Assembly (NCBI GenBank): GCA_949752735.1
Contig: OX457040.1
Location: 3,947,583 to 4,011,582, forward strand
Direction: 5' to 3'
Source: Lumbricus terrestris
Taxonomy: Eukaryota > Annelida > Clitellata > Crassiclitellata > Lumbricidae
Length of the DNA stretch: 64,000 bases
Below are positions 34,181 to 45,790 of this stretch, one piece after another. Numbering within the stretch: position 1 is the stretch's first letter; every line of letters starts with the position of its first letter. A program made the translations under genes and the position numbers. The notes under the pieces were generated by a model. It had not been told where the DNA came from. It saw nothing but the letters and a program-made list of their open reading frames with translations, and did not search any database.

Positions 34181-34380
34181 NNNNNNNNNNNNNNNNNNNN
34201 NNNNNNNNNNNNNNNNNNNNNNNNNNNNNNNNNNNNNNNNNNNNNNNNNNNNNNNNNNNNNNNNNNNNNNNNNNNNNNNNNNNNNNNNNNNNNNNNNNNN
34301 NNNNNNNNNNNNNNNNNNNNNNNNNNNNNNNNNNNNNNNNNNNNNNNNNNNNNNNNNNNNNNNNNNNNNNNNNNNNNNNN
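34181..34380. other. Assembly gap (200 N)
   Basis: Exactly 200 N, a placeholder-size scaffold gap. The true length is unknown. The right edge resumes inside a GGATCC-tailed retroposon (34381-34430, GTTGTCATAGACCCCTGCAT then GGATCCATCC), so the gap may have been caused by repeats. Confidence 0.95.
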
Positions 34381-34430
34381 TTTGTTGTCATAGACCCCTG
34401 CATGGTCAAATCGGATCCATCCATCCATCG

Positions 34431-36630
34431 ACGCTAATTAAAACTCCAACCATAAAGCGCATAGCAGACTTTTTGCGTCTGTTTTCAGCAACCTTGTTAT
34501 CCATCCATTGCATAAAATTATTAACGCTGAACAAGCAAACTCGAGGGCCGATCCCATGACCATGAGCTCTGCATGATTGACAACCTTATCCAAAAATGCT
34601 TCCTTGCCAGGTTAATATACAAACAAACAAGGTTTTCCCTACATAGTTATATTGTCATTAAGCTCTTCTTTTAACTCTTCCTCCTAAATGTCACTCTTTT
34701 CTATACAGTATAATGTGTCTCATTTGCTTACTTGCTTACTTGCTTGTGCACTTATTCTGTTAAAAAGGCGTTTAAATGTATGAAGTTTGACATGTAAACG
34801 TACATTGTCGTACGTTTAATAAATTATATTTGCTAACTTATTACATTGTAACACTGACGCTTTGTATAGCTATGTAATGTTGGTCAAAGTCGACTCATTG
34901 ACCCGGGCTGACAAAATATGTCCTTCATTATTTAAAATCTACTCTTGCTGGTATTTGGAGAACGTTTAAATAGTTACTGTAACGTAGGGTGATGTAATCT
35001 ACTGTTAGACCACAAGAAATGTGGAAACTATTCCTTATAAAAAATGCGTGAATTTAACACCTTTGTTAAGCGGTATCCAAAAGCCATAATAAACACAGAA
35101 TGCTCACAGCTGCTATTAAGTTTCAAGAGTGTAGTAAGTTGCTTCAGTCTGTTTACAGTTGACTATCATTTGGCAGAGCTGCTATGATTATGATCCTAAG
35201 GGCCATGATTATAACTATATTATAATTGTGTCCAGTGGTCAATATAAACCTGAAATTTAATGACCTCAATAGAAATAAGGAGGTTCAGAATTCAAGATTA
35301 AGGGTAAGAAAAGTAAATCTAAATGAAAGACCCAATCCCATGAAGAATCATCAAAATGGTTATTGTAATTTAAATAAAGTCAGAGACAACATAGATAATT
35401 TATTGTTAACTTGTCAAAAAGAAAATATATCTACCACTTTAATTAAGAGATTCGTGTGTTTCTTTTAATGTAGACTAACACCAGGAATTTGCTTGATACT
35501 GATTAAATGCAAAGTGTTGTTTATAGGCTTATAAACCGAATAAACAAAGGAGAAATTGTATAAACACTGTCATTTGTAAGACAGTGTAAACAGTTTATAC
35601 ATTGTGCATGAATCATCTATTAAGATGTGCATGCACCATAATCTGTGAAGCATTGCTTTATTTCTGAATGTTTGTTATTATTTTATATGTCATTTTATTT
35701 TCTCGTTAATTTTGAGTGTCAATTTAAACAATAGAACACGAATTGCACGATGGCTGATAGAGACTTAGACAACGTTAGCAATTTTGATCAGTTGTTAAAC
35801 TTAAGAAAATAAGGAAAACGATTTCATTTGTGTGACAGTGTGTTAAAACTGATGGAGAGTCTGTTTGTTTACATTGAGTGTCGTTCAATTACAATATGGC
35901 TTTATCTGATTATTGTTTATGGCATTTGCTCTTCTATAAACTTTTAGTAGGCTATCCATGATATTTAAATCAATAAATCAATCGCCGTCGACGCAATCAA
36001 AATGGCGCAGATCTCTGCCAATATTGTGACAATTGCGAAACAAGTTTCTTTTAAAATAAACGTGGTGGGGTTGTGGTATAATTCACCTTCATCTTGGTTG
36101 CCATGAGGTTAGGATAGGTCGGTTAACTGTACTTACAACAACAAGATGTCGTTGAACGATAGAAAAGTACAATTATATTATTCGGTCTATAGAAATGTAC
36201 GTCGACTATGACGTCATTGACTCAAGCGGTGTTGGTTGAAGCTTTCATGGATCAAATAAGATAACCTAAGAGTGTTGAAAGACACCCTTAAAAAGGTGTG
36301 TTATAACTCTACAATGAACATCAGTGTCGCCATTCGTCGTCTCTTACAGTCAATGTGTACAACATCTTGCCGTTGTCTGTGTACGACGCAGAAAGGAGAC
36401 AACGAATAACCATAATTATGTGAGCATCATCCAAAAAGAATCGCTATTAGAAAAAAGGAAGCAACATAAGTAAAATTCTTTTCCGAAGTATGCCCGTGGG
36501 AACATTCTCCAAGAATAGAGAATATTAAAATAATTTTTAAAGTACACTTTCAAATTCGCCTCAACGAAATATTTTTGGGAATTTGAGTCTGAAAATCACC
36601 GGTATATAGGTCAACAGTGTACCATGTTGC
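34431..36630. other. Gene-free interval
   Basis: About 2.2 kb without a recognised gene. M1 on minus at 35053 (ATTTAACACCTTTGTTAAG), M2 at 36140 (CAACAAGATGTCGTTGAACG), and opposed ACACCCTTAAAAAGGTGTG at 36282-36300, which is a near palindrome. AT-rich. Confidence 0.4.
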
Positions 36631-36637
36631 TGATGGA

Positions 36638-36735
36638 TCCAGATTTGACGAGGGCTTATGACAACAGAGGCCGTTCTCCTCGAAACAAATTATTTGGTAT
36701 AATACCGCTCTATTATCAATTGCTGCTGAAGTTTA
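36638..36735 (-). repeat. GGATCC-tailed retroposon fragment
   Basis: GATGGATCCAGATTTGACGA, GGGCTTATGACAACAGAGGC, CGTTCTCCTCGAAACAAATT. Diverged copy of the 1-90 family. Confidence 0.6.
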
Positions 36736-37385
36736 TAAATTATAATAAATAATATTCGCTTGCGTAGCTATTCAGTTACAAATGATTTGTCTATAGCAAA
36801 CGAACGGCAGTTCCTGTTTTAAAATACGGCTGTCAATTTAAACGATTTATTAATCGATTAAATTTATGCTTATTCGACAAACTCCTTAATATTTTTCAAA
36901 GTTATATTTATGATGCGTGCGGCCACTTTTAGAATTAAAAACATATTGAACAATGATGATGTGGACTTTCTGAGTTACTTAGTCGTCTCTGTTGACCGTT
37001 AGATGTCGCTAAAAATGGAGACTTTGTTAATATAGAGTGGCATTAAACACCTTTATTAGGTAACCTATATAATTTATTAAAGTTTGCCAAGCGTATTTTC
37101 TCTATTATAATAAACTGTCTCCTGACAAGATGGTAATCAGAGCTGTTAGCGGTCAAAACATCATTATTGATTTAATATTCCTGGAATGCATCCTGGAAAC
37201 GGGTCAAAATTCTCATTTCCCGATAGGCATTGCGTTCCAGCTTTCTTAGAATTTCTTCCTGAACTCAAAAAATCTTTCTTTTGCTTGTAGCACCAAAATG
37301 CACAGTGCTGGGCTAAAAGATCGGACTATTCAGCTGTAATAATCATCGTAATGATTTATGGCAAAACAGCTCTTTGCTGACGACC
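36736..37385. other. Gene-free interval with M2-M1 pair
   Basis: GACCGTTAGATGTCGCTAAA (37000-37019) and, about 25 bp later, GGCATTAAACACCTTTATTA (37039-37058). Then TATATAATTTAT about 15 bp further on. No gene. Confidence 0.5.
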
Positions 37386-37389
37386 TCTG

Positions 37390-38050
37390 TTCAATCAATC
37401 AATCAATCAATCACATGAATTTATATAACGCCTCTTCAAGATCTCTACTCAGAGGTGCTCCCAACCCAGGCCTGGTCAAAGAGAAAGGTCTTGAGAAGAC
37501 GGTAGAAAGAGCCAGCAGAGTCACGGGGAAGCGAACGGAGAGCCGCAGGGAGGCCATTCCAGCTAGCTGGACCCACCACGGAAAATGCTCTTCGCTGCAT
37601 AGTAGCGGTACGACAAAAAGGGACAAGAAAGTCACCGCGGGCAGCTGACCGCAGCGAACGACGGCCCAGAGAAACCGAGACTGGAGTAAAAAGCTCACAT
37701 AGGTAGGATGGAGCTTGAGACAGAATGCAGCGCCAAGCTATAGACGAAACTCTATAAGCAATGCGTTGCTGCAGTGGGAGCCAGTGGAGGTCGTCCCTCA
37801 TGAAGGCAGAAACGTCATAAGCTGTCGCTAAAATACGAATGTATCCATCTACCCAGACAAACTTGTGTCTGTATATAATTACAAAAAGCAATGCTTCATG
37901 ATTATATTTACAAAAAATAAGAAACGAACGACAATGACACCAAACGTGTTCTCGATTGGAAAACTGACAGAGTATAGACAAGAAAACAGAAGGAAACACG
38001 GAAACGACAAATGCACACAGATAATTATTATGATTCATCACAAGACAGTG
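37390..38050 (-). pseudogene. L2-like LINE C-terminal RT fragment and 3' end
   Basis: The minus-strand frame 37445-38056 carries the family's C-terminal region: LHWLPLQQRIAYRVSSIAW, then LCELFTPVSVSLGRRSLRSA, FCRTATMQRRAFSVVGPASW, NGLPAALRSL and FYRLLKTFLFDQAWVGSTSE. Order and spacing match CR1/L2-group LINEs. The recognisable part begins near 37840 and ends at the 3' signature GAGTAGAGATCTTGAAGAGG plus CGTTATATAAATTCATGTGA and (TTGA)n at 37385-37410. The upstream ~70 codons of the open frame look unrelated. This is the longest uninterrupted L2-like tail in the window. Confidence 0.8.
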
Positions 38051-38075
38051 AAGCAATAATTATTATCCCAAACAA

Positions 38076-38145
38076 ATTTCTGTCGAGTGCTACGGCCTCT
38101 GTTGTCATAGACGCTCGTCAAATCCGGAAGCATCCCATCCATCAA
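38076..38145 (+). repeat. GGATCC-family retroposon fragment
   Basis: AAATTTCTGTCGAGTGCTAC, GGCCTCTGTTGTCATAGACG, CTCGTCAAATCCGGAAGCAT, then CCCATCCATC. Diverged plus-oriented copy. Confidence 0.55.
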
Positions 38146-38147
38146 AA

Positions 38148-38245
38148 TGAATTCGTCATCATCATCATAATCTATTGGCTGCAAGCCCGTAGTTGTCCAA
38201 TGCACACTTCATCACCACTTTCCACAGTCCCCTGTCCTGTGCATA
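38148..38245 (-). repeat. RTE-like LINE 3' end
   Basis: CATCATCATCATAATCTATT, GGCTGCAAGCCCGTAGTTGT, CCAATGCACACTTCATCACC and CCCTGTCCTGTGCAT align with the 3' end of the RTE-like copy at 15402-15500 (GGCTGACAGCCCGTAGGTGT). It is a severely 5'-truncated copy of that family in the same orientation. Confidence 0.65.
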
Positions 38246-38529
38246 TACAATTATATAGGGTGTCTCGATAGGTCGTGAACGATTTTGAATGCAGATAAAT
38301 ATATGTTATACACAAGATAATGTGGAAAGTTGTATACTGGCGGACAGGTTGTTCAAATGAGAATGTTTCGCATATAAAATTAGATCACTAGCTCACTTAT
38401 TCAAATTTTAGCGCCAATATCCGTGACGTCATCAAATTCGTGCCAAGTAAACGTCCAGTTATGCAGGCCGAAAAAAAATTGTGCGACCATCATTGTTAAT
38501 CCACACATAATTAATTAATTAATACAAAT

Positions 38530-38790
38530 TATCATTTAGTATTTAATAAGGTTTCCTTTACTCTTTATTACAGCCTCAAGTCGATTAGGCATCGAGCCAA
38601 TTAGATTTCTCAGAGTTGTCAGAGGTATCGATGTCCATGCCTTATGGTACGAAGCCGACGTTTTAAGGTGTTCAATGTCTGGGGTTCGGGATCGGCATAA
38701 ACAGTTGCCGTCATAATACTCCAAACATTTTCTATTAGTGACAAATCCAGCGAATTAGGCGGTCAGTCCCCCGGTGAGATGTATCCATTG
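38530..38790 (-). pseudogene. Tc1/mariner transposase C-terminal relic
   Basis: Two minus-strand frames joined by a frameshift preserve the end of a Tc1-type DDE transposase. First comes PPNSLDLSLIENVWSIM, corresponding to the conserved 'SPDLNPIENVW' with the third acidic catalytic position. Then TLNTLKRRLRTIRHG, and after the shift IPLTTLRNLIGSMPNRLEAV and IKSKGNLIKY, the usual 'L..SMP.R...VI...G..T.Y' finish. Surrounding sequence starts GGGTGTCTCGATAGG at 38259, and GAGACACCC occurs near 39547. A ~1.3 kb element is plausible, but other repeats lie inside, so the boundary is uncertain. Inactive. Confidence 0.75.
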
Positions 38791-39920
38791 ATTTTTTTCT
38801 TTATGCAAACGGAAGTTAATTTACAAAAAAGTAAACACACGATGAAATGACTTTTCTCAACTTTTCTTCATCTGGAAAATGCAATTATTACGAGGCATGC
38901 TCTACTTTGTGACAAGGGTCACACAATAATGAGAATCATCTTATTTGACAGTTATAATTTTAATTAAAATTTTATGCCCACTTGTAGCATGTTCTTTTTG
39001 CTACTTTAAAATTATATGCGTGTTGGCACCGTATGCGATTTTGATCACTTCCAATAAAAACATAGAAAAAACACGCCGATGAACCTAATAACCTCGAGAT
39101 GTCGTTAGGCACTAGGGTAAAAAAAACTCGTATTAGGCACCTTCTTTAAGAATTCACAGCAATTATAAACTCCTGGAAATCCGAACATTCAACAATATCA
39201 ACTTCTTAAAACAAAATACTATTACGATCATAAACTGGCGTATTTCTGTTAGTGCCAGCTCCATAATTTTACGAAGTAAGGAATGGGTGACAGAGACAAA
39301 GACACTGGGACAGATTCACACAGACAGACTGAGACGCAAGCAGGCCGACGAAAGCGGACAGACAGCGAAAAAGACACACAGACAGACGGAGGATTGATGT
39401 GTAAATTAGCGAGATAATTACTATGTTTTCCAATCGCAATCGTCTTATTGTTTATCTGATCTCTTGAATTTCACTGTCTTCACAGAATTTGTTGTATCGC
39501 TTTAAAAAAAATAAAAAAAGAGTCAAAGTCTCATAAACTTGGGTTGAGACACCCTGAATAAGAAACATTAACACCTCCACACGACCATCTTCATCACGCT
39601 CTCCATGTCCCGTCAAAACCATCAACACAGACACCGTCTCTTCTTTTATAGCGCCAATGAACTGTTAAAATCTATTGGATTTCATCGACCTGGCATTTCG
39701 GATTCTAATGGATTGAGATTTCTTGATCGCGATATTAGTGTAGGCGACAATCGACTGACGTCGCGATTTTCTGATGACGTAGAAATGCCAGATTGCTGTT
39801 TTGATTCAATGACACTGTGTGGTAGAAAAGAACATAAGGATTGAATAATTTTGAGATAGCAAACTGATGCAGACCAACTTGGGGCGCCAGTTACTAGCGA
39901 AGAGTGTGTCAATTCATTAA
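38791..39920. other. Gene-free interval
   Basis: Includes M2 (CTCGAGATGTCGTTAGGCAC, 39092) with minus-strand M1 (ATTAGGCACCTTCTTTAAG, 39133). A degenerate M3 (AGTGCCAGCTCCATA) is at 39250 and an AC/AG-rich CAGACAGAC tract at 39300-39395. No gene recognised. Confidence 0.4.
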
Positions 39921-39924
39921 CTCA

Positions 39925-39985
39925 TTCATTCATTCCGAGTATTTATATAGCGCCTCTTCAAGAAATCTACTCAGAGGCGCTCTCT
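39925..39985 (-). repeat. L2-like LINE 3' tail
   Basis: (CATT)n followed by GAGTATTTATATAGCGCCTC and TTCAAGAAATCTACTCAGAG, then GCGCTC: the minus-strand 3' signature only. Confidence 0.75.
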
Positions 39986-41280
39986 GCGCTAACTAGCCGA
40001 AAGTGATGTTAAGTGTCATAACAACAAGAAAACTTCATGAATTAGTAGGCCTAAAATAAGTCACAGTACGTGGGCCCGAAACAGTCATCGGTGGCGATCC
40101 CTCGCAGACACGTAGAATCATCCAACGAAATTTCGTCGACAGCCTTCAGATTGTGAATGTGTGAATGTTCAGAGTGTCAATGGAGGGACCTTATTTCAGA
40201 GTGCAGGACCAAAAGGAGATAAAAGTTCGAACTTTGTCCAAAGTAATGCTTACTCGAAACACAATGCGCTCATGTCTGTTACGTTAGCATAGTGAACGAA
40301 GAAGGATGCTGATGAGGTCTTCAGGCGGATGAGATGACGAAGATACATGGGCGCAAGAACAGAGTAGGACCGGTTAATTAAAGTACTGTAGCCTACTCGA
40401 GATGAATTCGAGCTATGTGGGATCCATATAAGTTGACCAAACATGAAATAATAGCAACCTGAGATATGAGCTGTTAGATAGTCTGTATTAATTGTCACGT
40501 CGCTCTAATATATATGTCGACAACGTTATAGGGGTGTCTAAACGCTCAACGAATGTGTTACCCACGTTTTATTCGTCATGCTCTCTTTTGCATAATACTA
40601 GACTATAATAATAAAATTATACCAGGCAAGTTGTGAAAGTTAAAAGTCGAACCCTGTTCTTAAATCGAGCAATGAAGGTGATCAAAAATGAAGGGCTATA
40701 ATTATGTCAGACGAAAGATAAAGTCGGGCTGTTGTTCTGGAAGCTACATTTAGAATGGAATGTGACGAGAACATGAAAAAAAATTGCAGTAATCAAGGCC
40801 GATCTAGAGCGATAAAAGCCATTTCCAGACTCGGTCGATTGGTGGTTAGCGACCTTCATCGGTTTATAGACATTGTTTCCTAACATGGAAGATTTGTGTC
40901 GCCCTCCTCCATTATTTCGGATTTTGACTGGCACATCAGCAGGTAGCCTATAGGGACGTAAACGGTAATTGAATGCAGAGTTTAACGTCATATTATGCCA
41001 TCCAAATCCGTTGACGTCTTTTTAGTTTCTTTAAGCAGCTTTCTAGATGCCATAACCAAAAATGCTATCAAAACGGAGACTGTGCTAAGCTGTGACTTTG
41101 TCGATAACCGATTATAAAACGACTGTGGCGTCGCACTCTTATATGTCACATGAAATCGTTATCTGGGTGTTTTAGTGCTCGATCACTTAGTCCACCGCAT
41201 TAGTATTTTTATTATTAGTTTATAATTCAAAAGTTCAACGAAAACTAAGCAACAAAGTTTTTCTGACGTCATTGAAGTTT
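39986..41280. other. Gene-free interval
   Basis: M1-like GGGGTGTCTAAACGC at 40532 and M3 (GCCCTCCTCCATTATTTCGG, then ATTTTGACTGGCACATCAGC) at 40900-40940. No gene or RNA recognised. Confidence 0.4.
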
Positions 41281-41284
41281 TAAA

Positions 41285-41362
41285 TGTATATGCATGGGAA
41301 AAAATGGATGGCCTTTTTTAGGGGAGGCTTAGCCCCCCTAGCCCCCCTAGCGCCGCCACTTT
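41285..41362. repeat. Right-end fragment of a CAGTGG hAT-type MITE
   Basis: GGGAAAAAATGGATGGCCTT, GAGGCTTAGCCCCCCTAGCC and CCCCTAGCGCCGCCACTTTG resemble the right part of 22197-22563. The final CACTG is mutated to CACTT. Confidence 0.55.
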
Positions 41363-41469
41363 GGTTGGGTGCGGTGGCCTGGGTGGGGCTGGATGGGTTG
41401 GGGAGCGGGCGGTTGGGGAGCCGGCAGTGAGGGTGGACAAGGAAGGTATTGACTGGGAGCTGGGCGAAT

Positions 41470-42278
41470 CCTATATTTCCCGGGAACCCCAGCTAGTTGC
41501 CCATAAAGGTGTTGAGTCGACACTGTTGACCTTTTCAATATGCTCTCTGCAATGCACCACATAGACCACAAAAGTGTAGAGTGGTATCACAGTATATTCT
41601 GGTTGGTTTTGAATGCTGCCTGTGTCAAATGCTACTACTCACAACTTGCAGTAGGGATACCTGAAAAAGACAGGCTGTGTCGTCTTAGCTTCTTTTCCCA
41701 AGTTTTGCAGTGTTTTATTGTAGCAGAGAAGCCTACTTCTCTGGTTAAAACCGTGCTTCAAGCACACGGCCTAAAACTCAGGAAAAGAGTGACTAGACCA
41801 TTGCAAGCCGAAGGGAGACGAGGAAAGTCACAAGAGTCCACTCACTTAAATTAGCTTGGACAGCTTCGGGCACCTGTTTTTTATAGATCAGACCAGGGAA
41901 CTGTAGAAATTGCGGGAAATCCATCATTCATACCACATAGGACAAGTGTGAATTCAATCTGTGCCCCATGTCTAAAAAAGAACTGCTATACTTAGACTAC
42001 CAGTGCATGTCATAAATTGTCATGTGAAATAATAGACATGCAATATGCAGTCGTTTTTAGGTTTCCTATGCTATTTGGCATGTTACTCTATCATTGTTGC
42101 CATATGGAAACTTTTCCATGCATTCCCATTGTTGCCAAATGGCAACACTAATTAATTTTAATTAGGCATTGCCTAATTACTAAATATTTTATGTGGCACA
42201 ACATATTGGTCATACCTCTTCAAAAAACACTTCAAATATTTTTTGGCTGCTCTAGAAATAATTCGGACACGAAAGGGT
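41470..42278 (+). pseudogene. piggyBac transposase C-terminal relic
   Basis: Plus-strand frames joined by frameshifts give REPQLVAHKGV then DTVDLFNMLSAMHHIDHKSV and EWYHSIFWLVLNAACVKCYY. This is the piggyBac 'GGVD..D.....Y.....S.KWY..IF...L..A..N.(W)..Y' block. Frame 41540-41854 continues through LSFFSQVLQCFIVAEK. Around 41900-42025 another frame reads NCRNCGKSIIHTT (stop) DKCEFNLC, the spaced cysteines of the C-terminal zinc-ribbon of piggyBac transposases. The 3' part has ATTGTTGCCATATGGAA-type palindromes and may end at CGAAAGGG followed by TAAA near 42276. It is frameshifted, with a stop in the Cys-rich end, so inactive. Its termini do not obviously match the MITEs here. Confidence 0.7.
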
Positions 42279-42279
42279 A

Positions 42280-42640
42280 AACACATAATTTTTTTCTGTT
42301 TCAAAATTGACGATATGATGATTTTTTGGTCTTTCGATCCAAAATCCTTAAGCTTGAGACTTTTTGCTCGACTTTCGTATATTTTTAACCTCGAAATGTC
42401 ATTTTTAACCTTAAAAGTCTGAAAATTTTACTTAGATTCTGACCAAAAACCTTAGAAACCTAGACAAGGCAGAAAAACCTAGATCTTGGTGTAAAAAAAT
42501 CATGAAAGGCCCTGTCAGTTTATGCAAAAATATCCCATGTTCCGCGCTTATGTAGCATCGGCTCAAATCTTATGAAAGGTGTATAAAAAGAAGGTATTGT
42601 CGAATCAACGGTAGATCGGTAACGTGGAAATTTACGCTGT
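42280..42640. other. Gene-free interval
   Basis: Short repeats of CTTAAAAGT/CCTAGA words near 42350-42485 and an M1-like GAAAGGTGTATAAAAAG at 42565. No gene. Confidence 0.4.
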
Positions 42641-42644
42641 TTCT

Positions 42645-42875
42645 CAAAAGGCGCGGTAATGCAGCGGGTATATTCGTTGCCCCGAAGGGTTGGAGGTTCG
42701 AATCCACCTCAAGTCGTCGCGTAGGGACCCTAGGCAAGTCCTTCACTAGCAATTGCTCAGCGCTTCGGCGTGAAACTCCGATGCAGTGTCCGCTCTGTAG
42801 TTTGGGAGCGCCTCTGAGTGGAGAGCTTGAAGGGGCGCTATAACAAGTACAAATACAGACATACACAAATACAAA
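42645..42875 (+). repeat. tRNA-derived SINE, near full length
   Basis: GGCGCGGTAATGCAGCGGGT (A-box region) is followed by GGAGGTTCGAATCCACCTCA with a perfect B box GGTTCGAATCC. Then AAGTCCTTCACTAGCAATTG, CGCTTCGGCGTGAAACTCCG, TTTGGGAGCGCCTCTGAGTG and GGGGCGCTATAACAAGTAC, and a (CATA/CAAA)-rich tail. Confidence 0.9.
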
Positions 42876-43084
42876 CATATATACGGTAAATCAATCGTCG
42901 AAATTGAGATTGCTTTGAACAATGGAAGCTGCGTATTGAATTGAAAATATAATAAACACCATTTTTAGCATATCACCCAATGTTATAATAATCAGCACTT
43001 GCATATTTACTGTAATTTCGTCGACGAGACTTGCCATCCACAGCAATAATGAAGAGGATTTCACGAAAGATTAATCTAATATAT

Positions 43085-43210
43085 ATTTTCGTAAGTCTGG
43101 TGGGAGGGTGGGATGGAGGGAGCGTGTGAGGGAGGGAGGGTGAGAGAGTGGGAGGGATGGAAGGAGTGTGGGAGGGATCGTGGGATGGAGGGAGGGACGG
43201 ACGGAGGGAT
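43085..43210. repeat. GGGA-rich low-complexity tract
   Basis: Imperfect GGAGGGA/GGGAGGGT units. Pro/Ser-rich minus-strand frames across it are artefacts. Confidence 0.8.
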
Positions 43211-43439
43211 TGGCGGTGAACGGCCCGAATCCTAGAATTCCAGTGCAACGCCGGGTACTCCAGCTAGTAAATAAATAATTGGTTTCAAATTTAAAATGGA
43301 ATGAGTGAATCCAATTATAGAGTTTTAGTCAGAATTATAATTATAATTATATGTAGTATCCACTTGTAGCAGAGATTTGTTTATATATCTAACTAGACAA
43401 ATTTGTATTTGGGCCAATTCATTTGGTTGGGCACTATAA

Positions 43440-44195
43440 TAGGCAACAGCTGTCTAAGCTCGACCTGTGCTTATCAATTCCCATCCATGACCTTTTCTTC
43501 GGTGGTGCGTGACCTTGGAGTGCTCCTGGACTCTGAACTCACCCTTGCATCTCATACAGATCAGGTGTGTCGCAGCTGCTACTACCAACTGCGGCAGTTC
43601 AGGGTCATTGCTCGCTCTCTGACTTCTAAAGCTGCAGCTTCTCGTGTCCATGCATTTGTGCTGAGCCGCCTTGACTACTGCGCCTCCTTCTTTGCTGGCC
43701 CCCCGCGGGTACGGATTGAAAGGCTGGAGAGGGTCCACCGGGCTGCCGCGCGACTTAGTTCACCAAGTTCGACCGTGTACCCCAATATATGTGCGAGGTC
43801 TTGCACTGGCTTCCTTTCCCGCAGCGCATCTCATTTAGAATTGTATCTTTGGTGTGGCGTCGATGCTTATCAGGCTGGGCATGCACCCTCTAATCTGTGT
43901 GTGCTTTGCCTCCCTCTTTCCACTTGCATAGGCCGCCGCGCACTGCGCTCTGCTGTCCATGGTAACTTAATGTTTCCTATCACTCGCTCTGCAACAATGC
44001 AGAGGCGTTCGTTCTCTGGGGTTGGCCCAACAACCTGGAATGGAGTTCCCTTGACTATGCGACACCTCCCAAACTGTTCTCAATTCACAAACTGTTGAAG
44101 ACTGGTTTTCGCTTGATTTCGGCCGAGAGCGCCTCTGAGTAGGTACCTTGAAGAGGCGCTATATAAATTATGATTGATTAATTAACTCGCACAAT
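43440..44195 (+). pseudogene. L2/CR1-like LINE C-terminal region
   Basis: The plus-strand frame 43403-44098 has FSSVVRDLGVLLDSELTLAS, HTDQVCRSCYYQLRQFRVIA, RSLTSKAAASRVHAFVLSRL and DYCASFFAGPPRVRIERLER, the post-RT region of CR1/L2-group polyproteins. After a disturbed stretch come GRRALRSAVHGNLMFPITRS and ATMQRRSFSGVGPTTWNGVP. The polymerase core with FADD lies upstream and is missing, so the copy is 5'-truncated near 43440. The 3' end carries GCCGAGAGCGCCTCTGAGTA, then AGAGGCGCTATATAAATTAT and (GATT)n at 44170-44185. This copy best shows that the CTCTGAGTAG...GCGCTATA signature belongs to the LINE. Confidence 0.85.
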
Positions 44196-44775
44196 TTCCT
44201 ATTTGTTGTGATTGCATCAACACTCTTTTGTTAAGGTGTGTGAATCATTATACAGGAATAGTGTCAGTTGAACTTCTTTGTAATTTCTATAGGAAGTTGA
44301 AGATTACTTTGATGGTGTCTTTTGGGTTCTATAAGTTTCTTGTTTTTATTGCATCGTAAATTTTCTGCATTGTTGCCAACGGCATTTCAAAACATTAGAC
44401 GACTTAACCTTTGCATTAGTAAAACTAAAAATTTGAAATTGACCTTTAAAGATGTCGTGAAACAATGCAGCGCGGTATGTTAACTCAATAGTGTAATTAA
44501 ACACCTCTACTAAATTGCACTGTGATTACATATTAACGATCAATTATGACATTCAATACGCTAAATGTCATCTAACACTGTTACTTTACAAATCAGACAA
44601 GTTAGGGTAAAAAGTCATTGGACAAACCATATTACTTCTGAAAGCAACTTAATTTTTTTAATGGGCGTTGCTATTATAGGTATCAGTTACGGTATTTATG
44701 AGAAAATTCATCTGAATGACAAAAAGGAATACAATGCACAGTAACATATTTTATTAATCCAAATTACTTGTTGAT
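44196..44775. other. Gene-free interval with M2-M1 pair
   Basis: GTTAAGGTGTGTGAATC (44232), M2-like AAAGATGTCGTGAAACAATG (44447) and AATTAAACACCTCTACTAAA (44505). No gene. Confidence 0.45.
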
Positions 44776-44944
44776 AATTAATTAATTAATTAATTAATTA
44801 ATTAATTAACAATTTACCCTAAGTTAATTAATTAATTAACAATTTATCCTAAGTTGTTAATTAATTAATTAATTAATTAATTAATTAATTAATTAATTAA
44901 TTAACAATTTACCCTAAGTTAATTAATTAATTAATTAATTCATT
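44776..44944. repeat. (TTAA)n satellite with ACAATTTACCCTAAG spacers
   Basis: Four runs of (TTAA)n separated by CAATTTACCCTAAGTT or CAATTTATCCTAAGTT. It abuts the 3' tail of the minus-strand L2-like LINE and may be an expansion of that tail. Confidence 0.85.
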
Positions 44945-45790
44945 CATTCGTTCATTCATTCAGAGCATTTATACAGAGACTGCTCAGAAGCGCTCCCAGC
45001 CCAGCCACGAACAAAAAAGAATTGAGAGACTTTTAGAAATCAGCCGGATGGACCTAAAAAGTAGAGAGGGAAACGTAAACCGGAGGTCTTCCAGTCAGTA
45101 TACGCCTCACGATCGAGACCCACGGCGCTGCTGAATAGACAAGCAAGCCCGCGGGACCAACCAGAGGCTCACCCTTAGCCGAAGTGAAAGAGAGCGGGAG
45201 ACCACCCGGAGCCGACGAAGCTGATAATAAGCACTCGGCGCAATCAAGTTCGGATGCTGGGACAGAGTGAGTTCAGAATCGTGGGTAAGTCCCAGATCAC
45301 GAAATGTGAGGGAAAAGAAGATATGAGGAAGGAGCAGAGCATGTTGGGAGTGGTCAACACCCTGGAGTTGCTTACGGCCACCCAATCAAATAAACTGTGT
45401 TTTGGATGGATTTAAGAGTATAATAGCCGATTGGAAGCCATCCAGAGAGAGAGGACATCCATTTTCCTACACATCTGGCTGACAGCGGCCACCGCATCAG
45501 CCGAATAGGTATGGATGTAGGCTTGCACATCATCAGCAAACAGCTGTTGCAGAAGCCCCTGCGATGCCAGTAAGGAGCAGATATCTGCAAAATAGAGAAG
45601 ATACAACAGCAGACCCAAGACGGAACCCTGGGACACCCGAAAAGACGGGCATGGACCCAAGGAGACATGGACGACCCAAGAACTTCACAGTTTGAACGGT
45701 CAGTTAAGAGGGACATCAACCTATCAAGGGCTGGTCCACTAAGCCAAAAGAAGACAGCAACACAAGACGTTGCTTCCTGGATGATGCAAA
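44940..45790 (-). pseudogene. L2/CR1-like LINE with RT core, frameshifted
   Basis: Minus-strand frames in order retain FRVSQGSVLGLLLYLLYFAD (RT motif GVPQGSVLGPLLF), LLQQLFADDVQAYIHTYSAD with the catalytic FADD, and MDVLSLWMASNRLLYS. After a frameshift comes FRDLGLTHDSELTLSQHPNL, IAPSAYYQLRRLRVVSRSLS. The 3' signature GCTGGGAGCGCTTCTGAGCA and (GAAT)n follow near 44940-45000. At least two frameshifts make it a dead copy. It is the only L2-like fragment here other than the intact LINE that still shows the polymerase active-site motif. Confidence 0.8.

Noticed and set aside
33960..34559. Frames crossing 34181-34380
   Set aside because: Most of each is the 200-N gap; the sequence is unknown.
41347..41571. 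Pro-rich minus-strand and Gly-rich plus-strand frames
   Set aside because: Driven by a G-rich low-complexity stretch (about 41360-41440); only the part from 41470 shows piggyBac similarity on the plus strand.
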